Assembly: GCF_000143535.2 (NCBI RefSeq)
Contig: NC_037318.1
Location: forward strand, 434,001 to 498,000
Direction: 5' to 3'
Source: Botrytis cinerea B05.10
Taxonomy: Eukaryota > Ascomycota > Leotiomycetes > Helotiales > Sclerotiniaceae
DNA: 64,000 nucleotides
The notes beneath the pieces were generated by a model that saw only the letters and a program-made list of their open reading frames with translations, had not been told where the DNA came from and made no database searches. Positions 14,069 to 24,929 of this stretch are shown here, in pieces (position 1 is the first letter of the stretch; the number at the start of each line of letters is the position of its first letter). A program made the position numbers and the translations under genes.

Positions 14069-16441
14069 ATGGCTATGGCAGCTTCAACTTCGCACAATTC
14101 CCTCCGGGATCGTCAGATCAGTATGTAAACAAATCTCCCCTCTCCTCTGCCCCCTCCCCCCAATCTTCTGCCTCTTCAGCATACTTACATCCTAACCCTC
14201 TTTCCATAGGATCCATCGAGCGCATGCTAAACCTGAACCACGACTCCCCCGAATCTGCGAATGCCCACGATCAAACATCACACACTGGAATTGCCGTGCC
14301 ATCAGTACCGATTCTAAATGAAGATGGAGAACCAATATGGAAGGTCTTGGTCTTTGATGATTTAGGACGAGATGTTATAAGTAGTGTACTACGAGTTAGC
14401 GACTTGAGAGCTTGGGGAGTTACAATGCATATGTATGTTGATGTGCGGGGAAGCAAGAGCTTCAATTTTACTTGCAAGTACTGATAAATTCAGGCACATT
14501 ACAGCAAATCGACATCCTATTCCAGATGTTCCAGTATTATACTTGGTTGAACCTACAGAAGCCAACTTAAAGGGCATTACCAGTGATCTCTCGAAAGGTC
14601 TCTATTCCCCTGCCTACATCAACTTTCTCTCCTCGATACCCCGCGCATTATTAGAAGATTTCGCAAAACAAACCGTGGAAGCTGGAACATCAGAGAACAT
14701 TGCACAATTCTTTGATCAATACCTAAATTTCATTGTGGGAGAACCGGACCTCTTCAGTCTTGGGATGAGAAAACAGAATACATACTGGGCATTGAACAGC
14801 GCAAAGACAAAGGATGAGGAATTGGACAACGTGGTTGATAGAATTGTCAGCGGACTCTTCAGTGTTATGGTCACAATGGGTAAGATCTTTACTATTTTTC
14901 ATGAGTACGCAACTAATAATTTACAGGCGTTATGCCAATAATTAGATGTCCTCCTGGTGCAGCAGCAGAAATGATCTCTGCTAAACTCGATCGAAAATTG
15001 AGAGACCACGTCTTAAATTCAAAAGACAATCTATTCTCCGGCCCTGCCAATCGTCAATCTAATATTGCGCCCTCTGCTCGACCTGTTCTTATTATACTCG
15101 ATCGAAATGTTGATTTAATACCTATGCTGTCGCATTCCTGGACATATCAGTCACTTGTACATGATGTTCTCAAAATGAAGTTGAATCGAATTACTGTCGA
15201 GACACCAATAGATGAGGAGAATCCTGCAAAGGGTACAACCAAAAAGGCCTACGATTTGAATGCGAATGATTTTTTCTGGGCAAAAAATTCCGCTGTGCCA
15301 TTTCCACAAGTAGCGGAGGATATTGATGCAGAATTAATGCGATACAAGGCCGATGCAACTGATATAACCAAGAAGACAGGTGCTTCTTCTATAGAGGATC
15401 TTCAAAATGATACAAGTGCTTCTGCACAACATTTGAAGGCTGCCATTACCTTATTGCCCGAATTGAGAGAGCGAAAAGCCGTGCTAGATATGCACATGAA
15501 TATATTAGCTGGACTTTTGACCGGCATAAAGGATCGCCAACTGGATAACTTTTACCAAATGGAAGAAAATATCATGAAGCAAACAAAAGCGCAGATGCTT
15601 GAGGTTATAAACGATGCAGATAAAGGCAAAGAACCAACAGATAAATTGAGATTATTTATCATATGGTACTTGAGTACCGAACAAGAAATCACGAGGGCTG
15701 AGATGGACAAATTTGAAGAATCATTGAAGGCTGCAGGTGCTGACACTACATCTTTAGCATATGTCAAGCAGTAAGTTAACGATTCATTTGTTTTATTTAG
15801 TTGATGCGACTAACAATTAATTCAGAGTTCGCACCACAACCCGTATGACAATGCTCACTACAGCTCCTACCCCTGCTTCTCAACCACCAAGTACATCTGG
15901 CGATCTTTTCCGTGGTCTCTCTTCCATTTCCTCTCGCCTTACCACATCCCTTAAGGAAACTGGTATTACCACCAATTTCGATAATTTAATATCCGGAGTA
16001 AAGAATTTCCTTCCTGCAAATCGTGATCTTACTGTCACCAAAATCACAGAATCAATTATGGATCCTCAATCAGCTTCCAGTTCCGCAATAGCAAAAACAG
16101 AAGATTATCTCTACTTTGACCCTAGATCCGCAAATGCCAGAGGTACCGTACCACCAGCAAGCGCGAGTAGAAGAAATGAAATGCCAGGAAGTCTACAAGG
16201 ACCGGGTATTACACCAAGTTTTGGTATGCGTAGACAAGGCTTTAGTGAAGCAATTGTTTTTACAGTTGGTGGAGGTAGTATGGATGAATATGGAAATTTG
16301 CAGGAGTGGACGAGAAGGGTTAATAAAGAGGGTGGAGGAGGGATGGGGAAGAGAAGAGTGGTTTATGGAAGTACAGAGTTGGTTAATGCGGAGGAATTTT
16401 TGAGCGGTGAATTAGGAATGTTGGGTGGTGAGTGCTCGTAG
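14069..16441 (+). CDS. SLY1: Sly1-type Sec1/Munc18 protein
   Basis: Five exons: 14069-14120, 14210-14432, 14494-14879, 14927-15770 and 15826-16441, giving about 706 aa. The start chosen is the ATG at 14069, because only this short exon splices in frame to supply the family N-terminus (SLRDRQI followed by SIERMLNLN). The protein then shows the SLY1 signature for domain 1 (WKVLVFDDLGRDVIS) and the PIPDVPVLYLVEPT strand, with the Sec1-like fold running to the end. The family binds the syntaxin Sed5/Ufe1 N-peptide and promotes SNARE assembly for ER-Golgi transport in the cytosol and on Golgi membranes; that is family knowledge. A 52-nt first exon is easily missed by gene callers. The last 190 nt are G-rich and C-poor. 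It is convergent with the sedolisin gene downstream. Confidence 0.93.
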
Positions 16442-16921
16442 GTTGAGTGAATTTATTGATTTGATATATTATGGATGAAGAAAAATCACATTTTGATATG
16501 GAAATAAAAGGGAAAGTGTAAAAATAGCTGTATAGCAAGCCAAATGAAGTGTTTGAATGGAATATGATATGCGTTGTTTCCATCATTGGTTTTCTCTTCC
16601 TGAAATATAATCAAGTAGTTGTTCTGAATGTTTTCTCTTGGTATATGCTTCGATGTTTGCTTTTGTGACGTTTTTATATGATCTGATATCACATGATATG
16701 TCACAGTATGTTATAGTATCTTGTATCTTGCATCTTATATAATACTTGATATTCTCGACTATCTTGTATCATGATAGATTGAGGATTGAGGATTGGGAAT
16801 TGAGGATTGATAGATGAAGTAAGATTACTAGCTAGGTAGATAGATAAGTGTGGAAGAGAAAGGGGAAAGAAAGAAGGTAAGCGAGGGAGGGAGGGACGGA
16901 GGGAGGGAGAGATGTTCTTGA

Positions 16922-16966
16922 GATTGGGGTTGATATTGGGGTTGAGATTGGGGTTAGGGTTGGTGG
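16922..16966 (+). repeat. TTGGGG-type G-rich repeat, G-quadruplex candidate
   Basis: Repeated TTGGGGTTGA/TTGGGGTTAG units give at least four runs of three or more G within 45 nt, enough for an intramolecular G-quadruplex in principle. It contains one telomere-like GGGTTAGGGTT but is not a telomere array. Confidence 0.7.
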
Positions 16967-17470
16967 TATTGAGATATGAGATGAGATGAGTAGAGTAGTA
17001 GAAATATATCGCTTTTCCTTTCTTTTATATCACAGCTTTAGATTATATATCTCAAAGATTATCTCTCTAAGCATCTAACTAATCTTTCTCAAGACATATA
17101 ATATAACAAAACTTTCTATTCTTTCTCCTGCTTTGCTATTTTGATTTTTCTATACACTTCTCCTATATATCTCGAGATAATCTTCTTGTAAATTGAAGCG
17201 ATCTTCTTAAGAATGTATCATGAATCTTCTTTCTTTTGATTCTCTTTATCTCTCAATTTTAAAACTCTTAGTATTTACAAGTCATCGTATTAACTCCTTT
17301 CACTCTTCTTTTAATTATCTCAAATCTAAACTCTCTCTCCCTCTCTCTTTAGAAGTTCTTTATCTTAGAGATATACATATATCGTTTGAGATGTAAAATG
17401 TTTAATAGAATTTCATCTTTTTCTTATTTTGATACGACTATATATTATTAGAAAAGAATATCCATCTATT

Positions 17471-17496
17471 CATCTATCTATCTATCTATCTATCTC
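17471..17496. repeat. (TATC)n microsatellite
   Basis: About six tetranucleotide units in the pyrimidine-rich spacer. Confidence 0.9.
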
Positions 17497-17650
17497 TCCT
17501 CTCTTAAGAATCAAAATATAAAAGAAATCTCTATATAGTCTCTTCTATAATTTATATCTTATATATCTCAAAAAGCAATCTCTATAAAAGTCTAAACATT
17601 CTCTATCTAGAATACATATACTAATATTTAATTATTCATTTAACTATTCA

Positions 17651-17673
17651 TCTTTCTTTCTTTCTTTCTTTCT
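17651..17673. repeat. (TCTT)n microsatellite
   Basis: More than five TCTT units in the same spacer. Confidence 0.9.
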
Positions 17674-17906
17674 ACTCTCATTCTCTCAAATACACCTATC
17701 AGATTTCAAATTTCGAATTTCTATCACACATCTCAAAACTATCTCCTTCAAAACCTAGAACTTCTTTCTTTAAACTAAACCAACTCTCAAGTTCTATTAC
17801 TATGAATTCCAAATCTCTCTTTTTAAGAATTCAGATAATCCTCTCTCAAACCTTTCTTTTTAAAGTCTAATTATCTCTCTCTCTCTTTCTTTTCTCTTTC
17901 TTTTCA

Positions 17907-17930
17907 ATATCTATATCTATATCTATATCT
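17907..17930. repeat. (ATATCT)4 hexamer repeat
   Basis: Four perfect copies of ATATCT in the pyrimidine-rich spacer. Confidence 0.9.
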
Positions 17931-18300
17931 ATAACAATTAAAGAATTCTTTTACTTCTCCCCCCTCTCTCTCTACCCCCCTTTCTCCATCCCCTCTCACA
18001 AAAGCAAACCTATCCCACCTATCAAACATCAAACATCAAACATCAAACCCCCATCACACATCTCAAAACACCCCATCTCCACACAAATCCAAACATCCTA
18101 CTTTTACTCTCAAAACATACAATAACCTCTCTCCCCTTTTCCCTTCTTCCTCCTTCCCCCTTCCTTCTACAATTCCCACCCTCATCTATCTACCTACCAT
18201 CTCAAACCCTTTCTCTTTCCCTTTCCACTCCTTTCCCCTTTCTCTCTTGATCTCACAATCAAACTCACCCCCATCATCTCCATCTCCAAACATATCTTCA

Positions 18301-18344
18301 CTTCCACTTCCCTTCCACTTCCCTTCCACTTCCCTTCCACTTCC
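18301..18344. repeat. 11-nt tandem repeat, four perfect copies
   Basis: Four uninterrupted copies of CTTCCACTTCC, followed by TAACTTC. It is non-coding. Confidence 0.95.
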
Positions 18345-18594
18345 TAACTTCTAATTTCTAATTTCAATATCCAACACTTGAACACTCCTCCATTATCTAA
18401 ATTATTCTCTATTTCTAATTTTTTTATTATTATTTCTTAATCTTCATTTTCATTTTCAACCTCTACTTTACATCTTCTATTTTCTACTTCCTATATTCTA
18501 TCGCCTATTTCTTACCTTTCACTTCCTACCTCTTACCTTTTATCTTCCATCTTCTACCTCTTATATCCTACCTCCTACCTCATACTTTACATTC

Positions 18595-18649
18595 TATACC
18601 ATATACCATATACCATATACCATATACCATATACCATATACCACATACC
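18595..18649. repeat. 7-nt tandem repeat ATATACC
   Basis: A partial unit, six perfect ATATACC copies and one ACATACC variant, lying 380 bp downstream of the sedolisin stop. Confidence 0.95.
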
Positions 18650-19025
18650 CTCGCTCATACCCATACCCATTCCATCCTCGGAAAATCACAATAGTAATCT
18701 GATTACTCAATCCTCACAAGCAGTTTTTTGTCTTCATACACTTACCTACCTATGCATCTGATCTCAAATTCCCTAGCAGAAGAGTCTTCTAAATCATATC
18801 GCATACATATATACATACATCTACACTGACACCCGATATGATACTCAAAAGTTGTACGCGTATTTGTGTTTGTATTATCCTATCTACGACCAACAAAAGC
18901 AATCTCACAAGATGAGCTTCCGGATTCATTACCGTTTTCCGTAACCGAGTGAGACAAAGTCATTCCGTACTTTCCCAACTCACTCCCCTCATTCCTCCTC
19001 ACTACCCCACTAATCCTAGAATAAC

Positions 19026-20996
19026 TTAATCTTTCTTATTAACCAACTTCAACAAAGTTGCGAAATCTGGAGTTCCTAATCCAGTCACTGGATCCCATCC
19101 CTTTGTCGCATTCCAACTAGCATATGGTACGAATGGAGTTGGTAAGCCGGAGTACACATCAATTCCTGTGCATCCTGTGCTACCTCCATGAACAATATCG
19201 GTAAGACCCTTTTTACCGATTGAGTAGAGCCAAGGGTTGAGGAAACCGAGGGGTTTGCGACCAGCGTTTAGACGGGCATTGTTGAGGAGGGAGATAATAC
19301 CTGCGAAAGCTGGGGAGGATGCGCTAGTGGGAGATGTTAGTTGTGTTTAGGATGAATTGGGATTTAGAAGAAGAGGAAACGGATAAGATGTTAGGGTATG
19401 AGGGAGAAATAAGAGAATCAGTAATACCTAGTTCCAGAAAGTAATTGATCTTCTGCGACTCCGGTGATAGGATTAACATCACTAAAACATCATATTAGTA
19501 TGAAAACTCACAAGCCACTTTATATGGGAAGAAAATACTAACACAACATGGAATCTAACACCTTGTGCCGCAACATCTGGGAAACCACGGCCCTTAGGAT
19601 TGTAAAGACCCTTCCATCTAGAACCCAAAATCTTCAAGTATCCCTTAACAGCATCATCTTGATATGAAGGGCGAGGCCATCTATCACTGAATCCACCAGA
19701 TGAGAAAGAAACTGCTGCTTCTGGTTCCACATATCGAGTGCCTCCTACTGAAGTAACATAAGGGCAAGCTGCTGGGAAGATAGGCAAGAATCTTGTCGTG
19801 TTCTTTCCGTCATTTGTTTGACAAGCTGATCCTACACCGGTATCTCCAGAAGAAAAGAGAATAGATACACCTCTTAAACCTAATTGACCAAACATTTTAC
19901 ACACGGTTTTAGAATAAGCTTCTGGAACAGATTGTTCATCTTCTCCATATGAAGTTGTGATTGTTTGTGGCAATTGATTGTTTGGGAGACTCAACATGTA
20001 GTTGAGATAGTCCAAATATGGTTCATTTTGATTATCGTCAAGCGATGGTTGGTCAAGATCTGGAACGAGATCTCCTCGACCACCGGTACTGTAGTAAGTA
20101 ATATTGGTATCGAAACCCATGGCAGCAACATATTGAATATCCAAATTCGCCTCTCCATCATTGTTTGTTGAGTTTTGTGTGTCCAAACCTCCATTGATGA
20201 GTGCATAGGAAAAGTTTTGGCTAACAGCATATGGAGCATATTTCTCCAAGAAAGCTTCTAGACCATCATATTTCGCCCATTGGCCAAGGTATCCGGCAAC
20301 TCCTAGACGTGACTCAGGGTTTGCCTTGGCAGTGTAATCTCCAATGTTGTAAAGATCTCTGAGACATTGAGGGGTAATTGTGACATTGCAGGCAGTAGTG
20401 TTGAGTGTTGGTAAAGAAAGAGCACTAAAATCCTCACGGAATATTTGACTGCGTTGTGCTCTAATTTGACCAAATCTGGTTGTAGGTTGAATCATTGTAA
20501 TGTGACTCGAAATCTCTTTTGGAATGGAATATCCCAAGGTTCGAATTTGCTTATTCTGCTTCTGGTCTTGATGAGCGTAATAATGGAAAGTGGTGTTCAA
20601 CATATCTTCCGCTTGCTTGATGGAAGTACGGAAGTTGATCCATTCTCCATCATTGTGAATGTTTGACTCGGAGATACCAGATTTCTCCAACCATGATAGA
20701 ACAGCTTGAGTAGATTGATCGGCTGGCTTGATGAATCGTTTAAGCTCTTCACGCTCAAGATGTTGGCCATATTCAATATGATCAGGCGACGAAACAGCAT
20801 AAAGCTTTTGCTCGAAAAGTTCATGATCTGGTTGTTCCAAAGCAATTCGAAGCTTGATCGTCTTGTGTGGACGAGGTTTCTCGAGTTGAGCCCAACCCTG
20901 AGGAATTTCGCGAAGCGATTCCAAGAGCTCCAGGGAGGACTCGCATGCAGCAAAGCTACATACTGCCAAACCAGAAACCACGCGAGAGAACTTCAT
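19026..20996 (-). CDS. Secreted sedolisin (S53) tripeptidyl-peptidase-like protease
   Basis: Three exons: complement of 20996-19543, 19481-19428 and 19323-19026, about 601 aa. I chose the ATG at 20996 because the frame upstream of it opens only at a TTG. It gives a signal peptide ([20 protein letters not shown]). Residues about 35-190 are the pro-domain typical of family S53. The catalytic domain shows the Glu and Asp of [12 protein letters not shown] (about 279 and 283), the oxyanion Asp in SSGDTGVGS and the serine motif GTSAS (Ser about 503). The C-terminal Ca site (TDIVHGG ... WDPVTGLG) is also present. Family enzymes are acid-active, secreted and release tripeptides or cut internally. The catalytic Ser codon is split by intron 2. 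Exact substrate class (tripeptidyl-peptidase or endopeptidase) is not decidable here. Confidence 0.95.
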
Positions 20997-22242
20997 CCTG
21001 ATCTTCAAAAGTTAGTGTGTTAGCAACATTGAATTCTCCTTTTAGTAATTGTGATCAACTCACGATATTGAGCCCGAGAAAGGACTATGAAGATGTATCA
21101 ACAAGGGAACACCAGGAAAATCCGAGGTGTCGAGGTTGGACTTGGAAGAAAAGTGATCAAGGAGATGGGAATTGGCTTCCTTTTGTACTTGATTATACTT
21201 TATTGATGGCCCTCGCCATCGGCTCAACAGAAGAGGGGTAGATCGTAAAAAGTATTGTTATCTCATTCACCTAATGTAAGCCAAGAAAGATGTGAAGTAT
21301 ATGTTACAAAAGAGGCAGGTGCTATCGGCCGAATCTCTTGGTCAAATGGTGCCATTTGTCGTCCTCAAAGATCTAATTAAGTCTATGATGGTTGTGATTT
21401 ACTAGATTTTATACCATTACACTCTAGCCTTGAAAGTTGCGCGTTCTCAATCTATCGTTGTCGTGGTATCGCTCTCTCGAGAAACATAGGATGAGATGGA
21501 CACAAGGCGCGGACATAGATTTGGCTCCTGGTCTTGTCCATCATGCCATTACTTGATCTCAGCTTACAATGCGGCTTGGCCTGCATGCTCGACACGGTTT
21601 GGATATACCCTCATGCTCACGTCCTGCATTTCACTCGAAATGTCACCGATATGAAGTTGTACAGGTTTATCACCATCCGGATTCGGATAGTATCCCCGCC
21701 TTGTCCCAACTGTGAACGATGCACCGCGCCTTGGTATTTGTACACTACTCCTGGAACATATGCAGGTATCCCACCATTGTGATTGGATGTCCTATTTACC
21801 AGTCTTGGCTGACATTGTGAATATATTGAATCGATAGGTCCCATTGATCGGCTCCCTATCTTACACCTGCATCCGCGGTGAATGAAGCAAAGACATGCAG
21901 GGAGCGGATGAATCAATGGCCAGCTTGACGATTAATTTAGAGTCGTATTATTTGATAATTGATTGAGAAATGAAAGTTGGGATGTGGATGTGGATGTGGA
22001 TGTGGTGGGCATTGTTTCGAAATGAAGGAGGGATAACTAATCGAAACGAAAGATATCGATATCGGCATCGGAAAATCCATTTCGGATCCCAACGGTCGGG
22101 TGGCTGCAAATTGATCATCAAATCAAATTCTTCCTTGATTCAAGATATCCATTCGAACACTTTCATAAACACTTTCATATCCAACACAGAACTCCAAAAG
22201 CTACTCGAATACACCTAACAAGCAACTCCAGTATCTGCCAAA
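20997..22242. other. Divergent promoter region
   Basis: A 1.25 kb spacer between the sedolisin (minus) and the phosphatase (plus) starts. The frames inside are short and lack any recognisable motif. GGATGT repeats lie at about 21978-22005. I see no gene. Confidence 0.6.
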
Positions 22243-22867
22243 ATGTCTACAGAACCCATTTCAGTCTTGTTCGTCTGCTTGGGAAACATTTGTCGTTCAA
22301 CCATGGCGGAGGGAATCTTCAGATCCATGGTTGCCCAGGGTCCTTACGCATCCTTGGTCTCTAATGTTGATTCATGTGGTACCTTCATTCCGGTTAATGT
22401 TTCCTTCATATATTTTGAGATTAATTTTTGGATGTAGGAACTGCAGCCTATCATACTGGATCTTCCCCAGATTCACGTACCATGGCAACGCTTAGAGAGA
22501 ATGGAATTTGTGATTATAAGCACAAGGCTAGAAAGGTAAGCTTTGTTCGATGCATTACACTACACTCTGCGGCTGGTTGCACTTTGTTTATTGACATCTC
22601 GTCTAGGTATCTATCAATGATTTCAAGAATTTTGATTATATCTTTGCTATGGATAGCAACAATCTTGAAGATCTCCTCTCTCTAAAAAAGAGAACTGAGG
22701 GGAAAGCCAAGGTTATGTTATTTGGAGAGTATGCTGGAGGTTCTAGCCCCGAGGAAGTAGACGATCCTTATTATGGTGGCAATGATGGATTCAAGGCTGC
22801 TTATGAACAGTGTACGCGGTTTTCCAAGAATTTCTTGAAGGCGACTTTTCCGGATGTTGAGAAATGA
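22243..22867 (+). CDS. Low-molecular-weight protein tyrosine phosphatase
   Basis: Three exons: 22243-22378, 22438-22535 and 22607-22867, 164 aa, the usual length for the family. The P-loop CLGNICRS (Cys12 nucleophile, Arg18) is near the N-terminus and the general-acid motif DPYY (Asp131) is near the C-terminus, so the active site is complete. It hydrolyses phosphotyrosine through a cysteinyl-phosphate intermediate in the cytosol; the yeast counterpart is Ltp1 and the fission-yeast one Stp1. The first intron has an unusual donor (GTACCT), but frame and family sequence (SCGTAAYHTG across the join) support it. Confidence 0.95.
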
Positions 22868-23276
22868 AGGGGGTTTGATGTTATGATGCCGTGATGCCAT
22901 GATGCCATGATGCCATGTATATATGATCTAGATGGAAGGATAGAGATCACAATTATATGAATGCCCATTAGTCCATGTATTAGTGGGGGATGCAATTTGA
23001 CTTTTGGAGAAGGTTTTTGCCTTCACGATGACATGCATGGGAAAGTCTTCTTTTCATAGTGATTTTTTTATGTCATTATCAAAATGTCGGTGAGTGTGTT
23101 TCTTATGCGAAGATGGGGATGATAAGTGTCTGTCAACATAAGCCTCCTCTCAAAGAAACGATGTCCAGGCGAATGGATTGCTGACAAGACGAATAGCAAT
23201 CGCATCCTCGGGAACCCACAAGTCTCAAGCATGCGAAGCAGAGAGATCTTTCAACGTTCTCATGTATACGATGTGA
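22868..23276. other. Spacer with 8-nt repeat
   Basis: The 3' flanks of the phosphatase and of the minus-strand small gene meet here. At 22893-22916 there are three copies of GATGCCAT. No gene is seen. Confidence 0.6.
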
Positions 23277-23804
23277 TTACCCATGCGCATAAAGGCTGGC
23301 ATAAATATTGACACGACCGTTGAAGCAAACTCCCCCACCATGGGAACCCCACTGGATAATTATCAGGTACTCGAATGGAGAACCTCGAAAACAGCAAACA
23401 TGTGTGAAATCTTTGACGATGTTACCAAAATGCATTGCCAGCATTCAACAGCTGAAAGAAACTGCATATACGTTACCTTAATTCGTATTTGCAATCGCTT
23501 GAACCACTTACAGCCATCGCCGATGAATGAACGCGAATCTTTGGACATCTCAGCCACCATGTCCAAGAACTTGAGAGACGCAAGAACCTCGAGAACCTCA
23601 GGATCTACTCTCCAACGCGTGAAAGTATCGTGCAGGCGAAGCTAGGTATGAATATAAAGCATAATGTGACGTCGGGGAAATGGGGAAAATCGATCAATGA
23701 CATAGAAGCCATACCGTAGATGCTTGAGCATTTATACTCAGCCTCAAACGTAGGCTTCCAAAAGGTATAAAAAAAGCTTTCGGATCAAAGGCTCTCTCAC
23801 ACAT
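23277..23804 (-). CDS. Hidden four-exon small protein, unrecognised
   Basis: Model: complement of 23804-23715, 23641-23512, 23451-23426 and 23351-23277, about 106 aa. The ATG is preceded by an in-frame TAA three codons upstream. The three introns are 73, 60 and 74 nt with GTATGG, GTAAGT and GTAACA donors and CTAG, TCAG and CCAG acceptors, and the frame survives every join. The product begins MCERAFDPKAFFIPFG and continues through a helical, charged stretch (RWRVDPEVLEVLASLKFLDM). No signal peptide is seen and I recognise no family. It is convergent with the phosphatase gene. The first two exons look most protein-like; the last two are less certain and an alternative would read through exon 3 into a different tail. 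It could still be chance or the remnant of a longer gene. Confidence 0.45.
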
Positions 23805-24929
23805 GGATCTTTAGAGTACCGACGGTGGCATCTCTTGCATAGCCGCATCTGTATTGCCCCAACAGGGCTACCTGGGTGTGTATGAAAGTCCAGATGATCA
23901 TTGATTGGACGAAAGGAGAATGTGAAGTCTTGCTGCGGTACCTCGCCATGTGCACGTGTGCGGTTGAATGCATCTGTCTTTAGTGAAGTTTCTATTTTGA
24001 GACAGTTTTGAGTTCCGAGTTCTTAGTTCTGGGAGCGACGTGTTTCCCTCAACTCTCATTAGGATGTAGGTCGTGCAGCGCTTCGTGTGATGATGATTTG
24101 ACAAAGCGATCCTTCGCAGCCACCAGCGATAATAAGAGGTTTTCTGATATAGAAGTGCGAGATGAAAAGTGCCCGGTGCGAGAGGCGGGCTCGAGGTTGG
24201 GCCAGTTGGTTGTCAAAGAATGTAATTCATGATGTATTATTGTAGATCTTTATCTCTCCAGATCCAAGACCACTATCGAGCTTATTACTCAGATACTGAT
24301 ACCCAGCGTCATTTCTGAGAGGGCAGGGAAATCTGCTCCGTGCCATCCAACTTCACCCCCAAGCTCCCACTATCGATATCAATATCGATATCTGATAATG
24401 TGAAACCTTCGAACTGTCCATGTATCACCACAGAGGACGACTCGACGAGATACGTGATAGTCACCACCATGTACGAGAGGTGCAAGGGACATTCAAGGAT
24501 TGCTTTGCCTTGGCAACCACTTTCTCAACACCCACTCTGTTTGCAATCCCTACCGATTTTCTAACATCCTTTTTAATGCGCGGCCCTCCTCAAGGTGAAA
24601 CCACCTCTCACAAGTGAATTCCATCTTACTCGGAACAACCTAAACCAAAAAAAGGCGTCCTCTCTTCCAAACTCTGTCTTCTGTGCCTTCGTATCCTGAC
24701 TCTCGCGGCACAAGGAAGGAAAGAATAGGGGCGAAGAAAAGCTAATCCCAACCCTACGCATCAATACCGTCCGTCTGCAACCTTGCACATCGTCCCTAGA
24801 GGATTGACGGCAAGACATTCCCAACTAAGCGTGAGCCCATCGCAAGGAACCTCATTTTGCTCCCACGCAATCCCCTTCACCCCACAGATCTCATCACAAA
24901 TAGGACGGTTAATTTGATACATCGATACC
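23805..24929. other. Upstream region of chitin synthase
   Basis: A 1.1 kb spacer between the small minus-strand gene and the chitin synthase start. It presumably holds both promoters and the chitin synthase 5' leader. The frames of 60-85 codons on both strands have no recognisable content. A palindromic GATATC-rich patch (TATCGATATCAATATCGATA) lies near 24371-24390. Confidence 0.55.

Larger units (their letters stand above)
16442..19025. other. Convergent spacer, repeat-rich with strand-composition switch
   Basis: A 2.6 kb spacer between the stops of SLY1 (plus) and the sedolisin (minus). From about 16.75 to 16.99 kb the plus strand is G-rich (GATTGAG, GGGA, TTGGGG words). From about 17.0 to 18.9 kb it is almost purely C/T/A, with many tandem microrepeats. 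No frame of note lies in it. The two halves fit 3' flanks of the two opposing transcription units. Confidence 0.75.

Noticed and set aside
16922..16966. Telomere-like TTAGGG
   Set aside because: Only one true unit among TTGGGGTTGA variants, in the middle of a gene-bearing region; not a telomere array.
22243..22867. Prokaryotic origin of the tyrosine phosphatase
   Set aside because: It has two or more spliceosomal introns and the usual eukaryotic length; there is no sign of recent transfer.
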